DNA of 64,000 bases from Pterobdella sp. o SKG-2022 (GCA_964035795.1 OZ038325.1:6061047-6125046); one strand, 5' to 3'; shown: positions 49,065-61,033, counted from the stretch's first letter. Program-made: numbers and translations. Notes: generated by a model from the letters alone, not told the origin.

Positions 49065-52035
49065 TTATGCATGTTTTGATGTTTCAACTTTCTTTTCAGC
49101 AGCAGCAACATGAGTGAGAAGAAGTTGCAGCAGCATAACAACATGTCGAGACAGAAGCCACTCACCAAGATGCCCTTCAAACAGACAACCTCCAATAGGA
49201 ATGTAGAGTCTTCACCCATCGATCGTCTGCCTCCTTTTAAACCTTTCGTCTCACCTCAATACAACAACACACCATCTTACAACAACTACCCACCAAATCA
49301 CAACTCCAACTACAACAACCCTGGTTTCTGCATCCCCATGCCCACCATACCACCACCTCCCATCCCCGCTCACCAACAAACCTCCTTCTTCATGAATGGG
49401 TGGAACCAGTTTGAACTCCTTGCTCAAATGGCCAGTCAGTATTTGTATAGTGTACCTATAATGTTTAAAAAATTAATCTTCAAGATCCACTTCTTGCTAA
49501 TAAGAAAGAGATTTTTAGATTTCCTTTATTTTACTGCCAAACATTGCTAAGCACACCAACCACCCACAGACCAAGAGATGTTGAGGGTTCAGCAGGGCTT
49601 GAACGAGAGATTCTTGGCTGGAGGAGGAGAGGCATCTAGTAGCGCGAATGCAGGTGGTCAGAACACCACTTCGCAGAGCATCCGACCCGTCCCAGTGTTA
49701 GGAAGTGGCATCAACATCCCTGTAGCCTTACCTGGTCTCAACAATGGCATGGCTCCTACGTTGACACTGCGCACTGAGATGCACCAACACCTGCATCACC
49801 ATCAACACGTCATTCCCACCTACCCTCCCACCAACCCCACCATCCCCTCTCTCACCCACGTCCAACCTCCAATCCAGGTTGTCTGAGGCTTTAAATTCTT
49901 GAAACTCGCTGATTCAAGTCAAATAGCTTTGATATCTTGTGAATGTTGTGATGGTTATTATTATTAGGTTGAAATTTAAGCATAATGACATCTGTAAGGC
50001 TGCTTGTTAAAGGCTTCATTCATTTCAAATGAGAGTTTTATTGATTAAAAGTATACAAATTTTAATTATATAAGTAAATGTTGAACATTAATCTCATTGC
50101 TATTTTACTGATGTATCATCATCATCATCATATGTAAATAATATAAATGATAATCATTATCATCATCATAACAATGGTTATTAATATTATTTGCATATGA
50201 TACATGATTATGATGTTAATGATAGTATTAATAATAATAACCATCATCTTCAGCTTTCCATGTTTTTAACGTTAATGTTACATCCACCTCCATGTGAAAT
50301 CAGCCTCCGATGTACTATCAAGCCCCGAACAACCTCTTCCTTCTCACTTCTTCCAACTTGCGACCCTCTTTTGGCAACCGTGGAGCTTTTGTTCCCATGG
50401 TCTGTTTCCATTATAATTCAGTTACCAATTTGATTCTAGGGGCATGAATTTCAGAAGTTTCTAGGCCATTCTATTTGCTTTATTGATTAGTTTATTTAAT
50501 GGCTATTTGGACAATTGTCTGCGATTTTTCGATGATTAAGCTTTGGATTCTTCAAAATGAAAGTTTTATTGCTGTTGAGTTATTGCTGTCTTGTTTGATT
50601 TTAAATTTGTCTTGCTTTTTATTATTTTTCTGATACTAATAATTATTTTAATTATTACATCAATTTTACTACTATTGATAATGATGATAATCTTTTTCAC
50701 AATGAAGGCTGATCAGAGGTCGAATCAGCTACCTGCATCACAAATGCTGGCAAAGTTCAGGGATGGCAACTGGGTGAGGCATTTTCAATAGAACCACATT
50801 CATATGTACATCCCTTCAACATCATAAAAAGCTACTAACAAAACGCTTCAACAAAATACCAAAATTTCTCCGTAAACTCGCCAAACATTATATCACCAAA
50901 ATTACACTAAACACCATTACAGAACCACATCGAACACCTCACCACACATAACGCCCAACAGAAGGGGAGCAGTCAGGGAGGCAGCACATCAGGCACCTCG
51001 AGCATTCCAGTGAGAGGCTCTTTTAAGGGCAAGTGGTGCTCTACCCACGTCCAACTCGCCTGGAGGATTCTAATGCACACCAGGGCACTCAAGCAACACA
51101 ACAACAACAATGATGAATATACTGCCTTTAATAAGAATAACAACCTGGGAGGCCCCTATGATTCGCCATACAACCCTCCATCCACCTCCTTTTACTCCTC
51201 CCCCTATAATGCATCTTTTATCAACTCGAAAAAAAGTTTTCTTGAGAAGGCTCGACCCAGTTCTGAAGTGGGCACCCCCTCGTTTAAACCCATTCGAGGG
51301 TGGCCTGCAAAAGAGGGGAGTGAGGTTGGCGAGGTGGGCAGGTTGATGGAGATGGCCAAGAAGGAAAGGTTGGTTTTAATGCTTTTGTTTAAGATTCTAC
51401 AAATTTAAAAATTCCTTTATACTTGCGTTAATAAATAAAATTGATAAATTAATTTCCTCATTAAGTGATACACCAACTTAACTACTTAGCTACCAATTCA
51501 ATGCCACAGGGACACAGTGCTCAGGTTGGGACGCAATGATGAGTACATGCTACAGAAGCACATGATGCAACAACGACTCATGACGCCACAGAGCGACAAC
51601 AAGAAGGTCACTCCCCCGAACGAGGGCATGAGTTCATACTTGGACAAGTTTTATTCAAGGGAGGAGTTGTACAGAAGAGGGGTGAAGGAGACAAAGGTGA
51701 GCAAGCCCCCATTCAACGTTCCACCTATATCCAGCAAGGATTTTTTCTACAATCCACCTGACAACTACAATCCCTCCAATGACCACTACCCATTCTTCCA
51801 TCCTTCTTCCACACCATTCGGCCACCAATCTCCACTTTCAAAACCATTTAGTGCATTGAGGTCTGATAAGGCCGGCAGATCTGAGTCACCGCAACACCAC
51901 ACCATCTCCCCCCTCAACCCACCATCCAGCATCAAACCTTTCCTACCACCACCTTGGTCTGTTTTTGGATCTTACCCACCCACCATCACATCCGACCAAA
52001 AATCTCAAATACCCATCCTACCTCCCTACCGATGA
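42931..52035 (+). CDS. AUTS2: AUTS2/FBRS family nuclear protein
   Basis: Exons: 42931-44787, 47490-47572, 48020 to about 48862 or 48925 (end uncertain), 49100-49434, 49570-49877, 50304-50399, 50708-50773, 50923-51368 and 51510-52035; roughly 1,500 aa. Vertebrate AUTS2, FBRSL1 and FBRS are nuclear regulators linked to non-canonical PRC1 and transcriptional activation. Matching landmarks in order: the N-terminal IVDGFSLVSFSKLSDLE (cf. IIDGFAIASF), DQEMLRVQQGLNERFL-type segment, RTEMHQHLHHHQH (the RTE.HQHQHQH box), SFGNRGAFVPM, and GKWCSTHVQLAWRI (cf. GKWCAMHVHIAW), the core of the AUTS2 domain. Differences: exon 1 holds a very long Asn-rich region (up to 10 consecutive Asn) and a second Asn/Ser-rich acidic region occupies exon 3. 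Asn runs mix AAT and AAC. The C-terminal exon is Pro/Ser/Phe-rich and lacks the long vertebrate C-terminus. Confidence 0.85.
45210..46969 (-). CDS. Unknown minus-strand exon pair inside an AUTS2-like intron
   Basis: Two protein-like blocks on the minus strand within intron 44788-47489. Block a (46969-46890): NFSLKLSPYRFINGQGFVML then TKDPYQ, flanked by a good acceptor and a perfect GTAAGT donor. Block b (45406-45210): VYNNSEHLIFFERGHGQNTR, RLYDLIDVCHYNDVMIRADQ, RLAHQEWVID, preceded by TTTTTTCAG and ending at a stop. Block a ends in phase 0 while the long frame of block b needs phase 1, so a missing exon, another gene or a pseudogene is possible. No family was recognised. Confidence 0.3.
46820..46874. 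repeat. (ATT)n microsatellite
   Basis: Eighteen or so ATT units in the first intron of the AUTS2-like gene. Confidence 0.95.
47258..47318. repeat. (ATT)n microsatellite
   Basis: About 20 ATT units; the poly-Tyr open frame over it is an artefact. Confidence 0.95.
48997..49068. repeat. (GT)n microsatellite
   Basis: GT run broken twice by AT, in the intron between the third and fourth exons of the AUTS2-like gene. Confidence 0.95.
49478..49530 (+). repeat. Degenerate SINE-tail copy
   Basis: CTTCAAGATCCACTTCTTGC followed by TAATAAGAAAGAGATTTTTA parallels the segment at 59527-59575. Intronic in the AUTS2-like gene. Confidence 0.4.
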
Positions 52036-52469
52036 TAGTGTGTACAGCGCTTTATTTAAGCCTTTGAGGAGAGTTAGGAAAATTTCAAGACAAATTTATT
52101 TTTTGTTTCAAACTGATCTAGTTTTGATTGTTTTTTAGCGTTGAAATTGTAGCTTTTTTATATCGGGACAATTTTACGGTATTTTATCGTTGAAAATAAA
52201 TGAATGTACGCCGAAACATTTGTAAATTATTGGGTTTTGGAATTGATACTATATCCAACTAGTTGCTACCCTTTTGAGACTTGACTTAGGTAGTAGCACC
52301 AAGCATTTCTACTTGTTACATCACGTGTTGTATTATTTGTCGATGGTGTTGTTGCTTGTACCCGTTGTTGCACCTACGTTCATGTTATAGCATTTCTCAA
52401 TAAACTTCATTGACTTTTTATTATAAATCCACAAATAATCTATATATACAATGTCTATTCACGACGAAA
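52036..52469. other. Convergent 3' region, AUTS2-like / RSRC2
   Basis: Two genes end tail to tail 434 bases apart. AATAAA on the plus strand near 52194 and a minus-strand AATAAA near 52420 are plausible poly(A) signals for the two genes. Confidence 0.6.
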
Positions 52470-54015
52470 TTATGGCATGTGTTGTTGACTGGCAAATCCC
52501 AAGCCCACCCCTCTAAAGGAGTGTGTTGTGTGCCTCGCCTGCTCATATTCGCTCTCCAAGTTATGAAATAACTCCTCTCTTTTCTTTTTCTCTTCATCAA
52601 CGTTTTTGGCTGGCTGCGTTTGTTTGATACCCATCAGCTTACTGAATTTGGCGCTCATTTTGCCGCTGTCGTCTGCTAACAGAGTGGTTCCCGCCCATTT
52701 TGATGTACTACTTGAAGTGGTGGTTGTCTGGGTGTGGGATTTATAACTATCAACATTAATTTTTCCTCAATTATATCAAATAAGTCAAACAAAAATAATT
52801 TAAATAATGCTCAGTCGAGTAACGCTCATCTCAAACCAAAACGTTCATTCCAAATCATATGATTACCACCCCAACTCTAAAAATGTTCACACCCCTACTA
52901 AAATCTAAAAGATCATACATTGCAACATGAGAGCCACTCACTTCAGCGGTTTGTTGCTTGTCTTTGTTCCAGAGGAGTTTTCTCTTCTTCAATTGGTCTG
53001 CATACTTGAGTGGGTTGACAGCTGCAGGTTTGTAGTATTTGGGAATAGCCACCCCTGTTAACTCTTGCACCTTTGTGATGATGATTATTAATTAGAGGAA
53101 TGAAGAAGAATAGCAAAACACCTAAATCTATAAACAAAACAATGAAACTGAACAACTACCTCTGTAACAAATGCACACCCACAACAAACGCACCTTAGCG
53201 TGCATGGCAGCCATGGTTTGGGAGAGTACATCTTGGGGGGTGGAGTTGATGGAGGTGCTAATGGTGTGTTTTTCATTGTTTAAGAGAGGGAGGGCACTCT
53301 TCTTTTCACTTGCCTTCACTGTTGTGTTGTTATTTAAAAGTCAAACTGAATAATGATTTGAGATTTAAAATTATCATACATAACTAAGAGGAAGAAAATA
53401 AATGTATACCAAACACAAAAGCATGCAACAGCTCATGAAACATTCAAACACCTAAAAGAACTCTCACACACACCCACAACTAACACAACTTGGACTCATC
53501 AATTTGTATCTGATCCAGTGTCTTCCCATATACATCCTTCAACTGCTCCTTCAACGTCTCTACATTGATGTCCCCAAACACCTAGTTGAGTGAATGATTT
53601 ATTTAAACCAATATTCTATTAGTTATATACGAGTGTGGTGTTATCGTTAATATCCACATACACACACACACCCTCACAAACAATCAAACAAACACAGACA
53701 CAGTTATCTTCAGTTGAGACATGCAAAATCATACATACCTTCTACTACCACAAACCCCATTCTTCCACCCACCTTGGGCAGGGTAGTTCCCGATTTCATG
53801 CTGGGTGCAATCATGGCTTCCACCAGCTTATTTGTTACTTGTGTCTTCATTGATGCCTCTCTATTCATCATCAACATGCGCTTGTGCCTGAATGACAGAA
53901 CTGCCCTTGTCGGCTGTCTACCTCTCCTGCCTCGAGATGGTGATGGTGACCTACTGGGTGTTATGGGGTGTGTGCTATAGAGTTGATGTGAGAAGAAAAT
54001 CTGACACTCCCTTAA

Positions 54016-54086
<71 letters not shown>

Positions 54087-55571
54087 TCATAAGCAAAGAC
54101 ATGCACACCTAGATGAAGAACTTTGGCGACTGTGGCGATGACGACGACGATGATGGCGGTGACGTGGAGACCTGCCATAGATGATGATAATGATCTTCAT
54201 CACTCATTATTAATACACACATATGGTGAACCACAAATCAGTTTGAATAATAATGATGTTATAAGTTAATGAGATAGCTTTGATCTTAGCCATTGTAAAA
54301 GATCATCAAAGTTTTTCTTACCATTATCAATATTAAAGTAATTGAAGTATGAAATGATATAATTATTATTGGTATTGTACAAATGAAAGGTGAAAGGAGC
54401 AATGGATAAGACCTTTTGTTTCCATCGTGGTGGTTCTGTTCATTATGAAGGTTGGGTGTGAGTTTATATGGAGAATACAATGGTTTATAAAGAGGTGAAA
54501 TAGTTTAAAAAGAAGCATATAAAACTATATGAAGGAAATAAAATGTTTGTAAAAAGATTATAAAAAAACCTTGACTCATATTGTAGAATACATCAAATTT
54601 ATTTAATGAATAAAGGTAACAGATTTACAAGGGCACAAATGGTACATATAAAATGAATTAATATCAAATCACAAGAGAAAGAGAATAGAAGTTACCTGGA
54701 TCTTTTCCTTTTTTTATGATGATGATGGTGGCGGTGCCTGTGCTTGGAGTCTTGTGAAGAGGAACTTGATTGTTTCTAAAAATATATAATTTTAATCGAT
54801 GATGGGATATAATAGATATATAAATACATACATGTCTCCTGGATTTTGAGTGGGATCGGGATCTTTTTCTTTTATCCCCTGGTGAATACTTGTCTTTTTT
54901 ATCATCATTTTTACTTTTTTCATCTTTATCTTTTTCTTTGGTTTCATTGGTATCCTCTTTAATTACTTTGCCGTCTTGACTATACCTACTCGTTTCATTG
55001 TGGTTTACAAAATTGCCAACATCAAATTTTAAATTTTTTAATCTGTCTTCCCCATCTTTATTAGACACAGCTGATGGATAAACCATATCTTTTTCCTTCT
55101 TTATATAATTATCAACTTGTTTTTCTGATATGAGACGTTCAAAATCCTCCCATTCATCTTCCATCTTTTTCGAAGATTCAGCAGCATCTTTTGCCTGAAA
55201 GATTAAAATCATTAACAGCTAACAAAAAGCCTAACTGAATGGAGTCTAAAATAACAGAGATGTTATATAGAAGTTTGGTTTATTGCTCACATTACCGTCT
55301 ACACCATGTTAAGAGAAGTTGATCTGCCGTGCTTCCACGCCTTGAAGTCAAGCTCAAAGTGACTTCATATCGTTTTAAATGCAAAATACGTTGAATATCA
55401 TGTTCAATGTAAGTAAATGAAATATTTTTTTAAAATCTTAAACATCCAACCTAATTTAAATCAAAAGTATTGAAACAACGTACTATGCAAAAAAAACCCA
55501 ATTACCTTGTCAACTTGTTCATTTTCCTCCGTACTGTCTTCATAAATATCGTAGTTGACCAAGCTAGCCAT
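52470..55571 (-). CDS. RSRC2: RSRC2-like arginine/serine-rich coiled-coil protein
   Basis: Nine exons, phases closing to about 455 aa: 55571-55506, 55194-54832, 54775-54696, 54171-54109, 53974-53773, 53581-53490, 53308-53194, 53070-52942 and 52727-52470. Human RSRC2 is about 434 aa, a nuclear SR-related protein of poorly known function. Seen: an acidic N-terminus (MASLVNYDIYEDSTEE), RS/RH-rich segments (KRKRSRSHSKSRRH; RSPRHRHHRRRHRHSRQSSS; SRSPSPSRGRRGR), then the conserved C-terminal region: VAIPKYYKPAAVNPLKYADQ, KKRKLLW, KWAGTTLLADD, KMSAKFSKLMGIK, EELFHNLESEYEQARHTTHS and RGVGLGF. Those last blocks align well with RSRC2. The junction 53490/53308 uses a GTTGTG donor and was chosen because it alone keeps the frame open. 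Confidence 0.86.
54018..54086. repeat. (CA)n microsatellite
   Basis: Pure CA, i.e. (GT)n on the coding strand, within the RSRC2 intron a short distance after the donor at 54108. Confidence 0.95.
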
Positions 55572-55772
55572 ATTAGAATTATTTATTAAGGATGAAACAC
55601 GTCAAAGATCTTGAATAGAAAACTTAATTAAAAGCGCTTCATTAATCAAAAACGTGGATCATTAATTGCAATTTTAAACGAAAACGTTCTAAAGCAAATA
55701 AAATGTAGAACCTTTTTTTGGGTAGATTATTTAAAACAAAACAACGCAAAAATGTTATCAGCCGTAAAACAT

Positions 55773-56947
55773 CTATGTCTGAATTTTATTTTTTTTAGAT
55801 TTATCTCTAATTTTTTTGAGTTCAACATCAATTTGTCCAACTTTGGGAGTTGAATCGTCCTGCATCACCATACAAACCCCTTTGTGACTTTTGACTGATT
55901 CTCTGGCTTCTGTGTCTTCCATCAAAACATTCTCAATCTTTTCACTCATTTCTTTAGCTCTCTCTACTGCATATCTGCAGCATTTACTAATAGTATTTTG
56001 AGTGACACTAGTCTGGCAACCAATGGTTCTGATATAACAGAGTTCATCATGTTTATTTGCTACTACCATAATTTTACTATCACATGCCTTCTCTTCTTCT
56101 TCAGTTGGGTCTGCTACTAAAATTACTTTAGAATCTTCAGTGAAAAGAGCTAGTGTGGTAGAAATGGGAACATGTAGAATAGTCAATGCCAGAGGGTCTT
56201 TTTCATCTTCTAAATGGATGATTGTTTCAATGCCTAAGTAAGTAACATCAGGTCTTCGGAAATGTTTCAAAGCAGCTATGCCACACAAGACCAGAGCATC
56301 AATGTGGTTGCCATCGTAATTCAACACATGCAAATCCAACTTTATTGAAAACACTTTGAAAGCACTTTGAATGCATAGAGATTCTAAATCTATACATTTT
56401 GAATCTCGCAAACTCCTTTCAACACATATGCTGGTCAATAAGCTCAGTTCTGAAGTAGTTGCTTTCCCTGTGGCAGTTAATTAATTATTGAACAAATAAG
56501 ACTATCTTATTAAATATGAAGCTTTTTGTTACCAAAGTAACATTATCGAGTAGGCTTCAAGAAAGAAATTGGAAACCTAAAATGAATGGTGGCATTTCAA
56601 CACCAATGTTCAGAAAGCCTTCATTGGGCCTAGAGTCTTTGGGAGCCATAACATCCCATGATACTTGTCCCAAAACCTTTAAATATCGAAATTCAATCAT
56701 GATGATATCTTATCTAAGCTTTATAAAAGATGATCAAACCTTAGTTTGACCAAGTTCAACACTACAACAGCCTCTTGTACGGTTGTATGATATTTTTGTA
56801 TCTCTAAATTGAAGACAAGATCTGCAATCAATGTTTAGAATTACACAATGTATTTTTGAAATAAATATCATATTATCACCTTTTATCAACTCTCAAATTT
56901 TCTGATATTCCTCGTCGAACAAAATTTCTTTCTGAATTCGAGAGCAT
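55773..56947 (-). CDS. EXOSC9: Exosome subunit EXOSC9/RRP45
   Basis: Four exons, phases closing to about 314 aa: 56947-56880, 56821-56740, 56676-56577 and 56467-55773. EXOSC9 is one of six RNase-PH-fold ring subunits of the RNA exosome, catalytically inactive itself. Seen: MLSNSERNFVRRGISENLRV, the N-terminal strand FRDTKISYNRTRGCCSVELG, KVLGQVSWDV, then ERSLRDSKCIDLESLC, DLHVLNYDGNHIDALVL and CGIAALKHFRRPDVTY, all at the expected spacing. The second exon starts at 56821, not at the closer AG at 56804, because this restores the length of the RDGRx-type loop. After the RNase PH core the tail is short (ending KKNKIQT); the human protein (about 439 aa) has a long acidic tail that is absent here. 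Confidence 0.93.
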
Positions 56948-57192
56948 ATTTGATATAAAATGTTTGTAACTATTATTTATATTATTTAAAACCTATTTTA
57001 ACTATTGTGTGAAATCAGATTGGTTTGAAATATTTTATCGCTGAAACAAAAGTGAATTGAATGTAAAAAAAATAATATTTTTAGAAATATCTTCAAAAAC
57101 TAAAATTTTTTATTTTTAGCATAAAATTTATTTGTAAATATAGGAACACTTTTTCCTCGATTAATATCTTTTTTTTATCGTTCACGTATGTA
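56948..57192. promoter_or_regulatory. Bidirectional intergenic region, EXOSC9 / TyrRS
   Basis: Only 245 bases separate the two start codons of these head-to-head genes. No motif was identified; a shared promoter is inferred. Confidence 0.6.
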
Positions 57193-60100
57193 ATGGAAGA
57201 AAAGTTTGATTATATCACTAGAAACTTACATGTATAAGTTTTTTATTATTTTTTTATGTAAAGTTGTATAGTTGTTATTTTTTATTTTTCACACCGCCTT
57301 AAAACAGCATATAATTAACGGGCTAAATGTTTTAATAAGCAAAATCTAATATAATCCACCGCAGGAGGTGATAGGTGAAGATAGACTTAAAGGTTTGCTG
57401 ACTGAGAGAGATGTAAAAGTGTATTGGGGGACAGCCACAACCGGCAAGCCACACATTGCTTACTTTGTCCCCATGTGCAAGATAGCGGACTTTTTGAAAG
57501 CTGGATGTCAGGTAGTATTTAGATAGCTTATGAAAATTTTAAATATATTTATTATCATTACATTAAGGGTTGAATTTTTTTCATGAAAATATTATCATAA
57601 ACGTTTATAATATTGATTTTTTTACAAATTTAACAATACATTATCGCAAACAGGTTACAATTTTGTTGGCAGATCTACATGCAGTCCTTGACAATTTGAA
57701 AGCATCATGGGAGACTGTGAAGTATCGGACCAAGTATTATGAGGTTTCAAAACACTTATTATATATTTTAAATTTGCAGTTTTGAGATTATTGGAAATTT
57801 TTCATGCTATTAGTGTTTTCAAAATAACATTCAAACATTGTTGAATATTCAAAACCACTATCTTATATATTCAATATCTTCTCAAAAGATTTTGTCTTTT
57901 CAATGCTCTTATTAAAAATCTCATAGTCTGATTTGAGAGAACCTTTACATTTTTTCATACACCGAAATCCTCAATATATTTTTTCAACCAACCCATTCAT
58001 TTTCAACCCATCCCTTGATCTTTAACCTATCCCATCATCAATACCTTTTACTATCTTTGGCTAACTTACCCTCACCTAACCTACCTACGCACACCACCTA
58101 AGTCCATGCTACTCCCAACCAACTCACCCACACCATCCTTCTACAGGGAATGATTAAAGCCATGCTGAAGAGCATGAATGTTCCTTTGAAGAAGTTGAGA
58201 TTTGTACAGGGGACTCATTACCAATTATCCCAGTTGGATATTGTTGTTATATGATAATGATAATTAGGTGATGATGATGAAGATAATCATGTTGTTGGTG
58301 CTTATGATGGATCATCAGAATACACAAAAAACATAAATACAAAACTAAAGCAATTATGAAAAATGGTTTTTAACTAGATAAAAAGTATACAAACAAACTT
58401 TGACACACACACTATCTCACAGGGCATACATTAGAGACACATACAAACTGGCTACCATGGTTAGTGAGCATGACTCAAAAAAAGCTGGAGCTGAAGTTGT
58501 CAAACAGGTAGTTATTATTTTTATTTTTTTTTTAATTATTTTTATTTTCATTTTTTCATTTAGGTAGATGATCCGATGGTCAGTGGATTGCTGTATCCTG
58601 GTCTTCAGGCATGTTTCAGTGATAATAATAATAACAATAATGTTTAAAACAATAAATATGAAGAAAAGTCACAACAAAGTTGCACTTCAAAAGAAAATTT
58701 GTTTCTTTAATTTTACAATACACAAATCTTGTTAAAAATAGTTATTAATTTTATTTTTATTATGCAGGCACTAGATGAAAAGTACTTGGGAGTGGATTGT
58801 CAATTTGGAGGGGTGGATCAGAGGAAGATCTTTGTGTTTGCTGAGAAGGTGGTGATGATGATGATGATTGGGATAATAAAAATGATGATAACATGAAAGT
58901 TATGCTAATAAGAATGGTGGTGATAAAGTTATAATAAAATGAATGATAATTATGATGGTAATGGTAGTTATAATGCTGAATGAATTGATGATAATGATAT
59001 TCAACAGCACATGCCAATGATGGGGTATGAAAAGTGTGTGCACCTCATGAATCCCATGGGTTTGTTGCTTACCCATCTGTCTTAATTACTACCCAGCTGT
59101 TTCATCTATCCATCTATTATTGCATTTTATCCCTTCATCCACCCATACTCATTTGATTAAACTTTTTTTTATTTATCTCATTATACACCCACAACACATG
59201 GCTATTCAACCCCACTCAGTGCCAGGTCTGACAGGAGGCAAAATGAGCGCCTCTGAAGAGGACTCCAAGATTGATCTACTTGACACCCCATCCTCCATCA
59301 ACAAGAAGCTTAAGGTGTCTATCCATTTATCTATCAGACTATATCTTTGTTATTCTTCATTCAAACACACACACACACACGCTCTTAGGGTGCATTTTGT
59401 TCACCAGGCAACATAGCAGCCAATGGAGTTTTAGCTTTCTTCAAAAATGTCATTTTTCCATTGTTCGGTGGTGAGTTTTGATATTGGTTTCATTTTTTTA
59501 GAGATGTGTTTTTTTAGAGTTCTTTATTCTTCAAGATCCAACTCTTGGTAAAGGAAAGTGGGCTATAAAAAAAGATTTTTGGCTTGTATTGTTTAATTCG
59601 CGGAATCACTGTTAAATATTTTATTTTTAACAAAGCTTTTTATTTTTTTTGGTAAATATCACATCATGTAACACTGTTGAGCTGCATCGAGCATCCAGTG
59701 ATGGGTAATGGCTAGAAATACCGCTTACTTTAGTTTTGAATATTCATCTCAGTTGCTTATCTTGACAGTTTAAATATTTTTTTTTCTGGCATATAATCAT
59801 TATAAAACAGTGAATATCACTGTCACTCCACAACCACTGACAGAACTGACCATAGAAACACCTGACAACGTGCGTCAAACATTTGAGAGTTACCAAGAGC
59901 TTGAGACAGCTTTTGAGGCATCACAAGTCAACCCAGAAAATCTTAAAACAGCACTTGAGAAGCACCTTAATCTACTGCTTGCTTCTGTTCGGGAGGAGTT
60001 TGCTGATGAGAAAATGGTGAAGATTACTCAGTTGGCTTATCCTTCTAATCTCACAGGTGCTGTGGTGGTAGAGGGAAGAATGAGGATAATAGTAGGGGTA

Positions 60101-60955
60101 GGGTTTTTGAATTTTTTCAAAAGTTTAACGTTATAATTTTTAGCATGCAAACAGGTTGTGTATAAACGGTGGCCATCACTGTGTTTCAATTTTGTTTTTT
60201 TTTTGCATATATAGAACGTTGAATTCTATCAATCAAAGTTACCCTTCAACTCCATTCTCCACCATCACAAACACCACCAGGCCTGGATGACATATCAGTG
60301 GAGGGCTTGCAGCTGGAAATGGGTGATGAGCCTGATACTCTACAATCAGTCACTCAGCATGTGCTGGTGTGTGTGTGTGTGTTTGTTTTTTTTTTTGTTT
60401 TTTTGTATATCAGTAATTTCGTGATTAACTCAAAAATTTTCAACTACACAACCATACAGGAATTAATGAATGAGGGAAAATTGAGATCGCTTCTAAAAAA
60501 CAAAACGACTGAGTCTAGACTTTTGTGGGCTGTAACTTTGGCGGGAAAACCTCACTTTGGTCACGTGGTGTGCCTCAAAAAGATCGCTGATTGGCTAAAG
60601 CTTGGACACAAGGTGTTCTGATCGAATATCCTCAAAATTAATTTTTATTTTGGCTATTAGTTTTATAATAATTATTAGTATCATTAATATTATTTATATT
60701 ATTATGGGTTCAAAAAACACACTGCAGGCAACCATTTTACTGGCAGACACACACACCCATCTTCTGGGCGATAAGTCATCCACCCAAGTGCTAAGTCATC
60801 GATCCACCCTTTTCACTGACGTTTTCACCGCCATTTTGAAAGATTCTTTCAAAGTTTCCACTCAAAAGTTGACCTTCACTATTGGATCCGATTTCCAACT
60901 TTCCGAGTTTGTCTTTTGCAATTCATTTTGTTTGCTTATCCTTTTCTGTTCCTAA
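57193..60955 (+). CDS. YARS1: Cytosolic tyrosyl-tRNA synthetase with a second, divergent synthetase domain
   Basis: Exons: 57193-57231, 57365-57511, 57654-57743, 58147-58232, 58423-58507, 58564-58608, 58768-58848, 59008-59059, 59220-59314, 59389-59470, 59811-60056, 60281-60366, 60460-60612 and 60728 to about 60910 (or a stop at 60955). All phases close. Residues 1-62: [20 protein letters not shown]...[14 protein letters not shown], the class I HIGH-type motif. Then [71 protein letters not shown] (KMSKS loop), and an anticodon-binding region to about residue 349. No EMAPII-like domain follows; instead a linker (about 29 aa) leads to [64 protein letters not shown] and GSDFQLSE, a second copy of the start of the catalytic domain. 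The rest of that copy is not seen before an antisense LINE. The enzyme charges tRNA-Tyr. The intron after 58608 begins GC. Confidence 0.9.
59527..59575 (+). repeat. SINE-tail family copy
   Basis: CCAACTCTTGGTAAAGGAAA followed by GTGGGCTATAAAAAAAGATT matches the family at 8303-8368 and 23222-23285 in reverse orientation. Intronic in the TyrRS gene. Confidence 0.5.
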
Positions 60956-61025
60956 AATAAATTTCGTTTTTTCTGAACTTATGTTTTTTTTTTACGATTG
61001 TGTTTCATACACACAAGACACACAC

Positions 61026-61033
61026 CCACCCAC

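Noticed and set aside
56804..56879. EXOSC9 seemed to lack about six residues of the N-terminal RDGR-type loop.
   Set aside because: An acceptor TTGCAG 18 bases further upstream (exon starting 56821) restores the missing residues in frame and matches the family length exactly.
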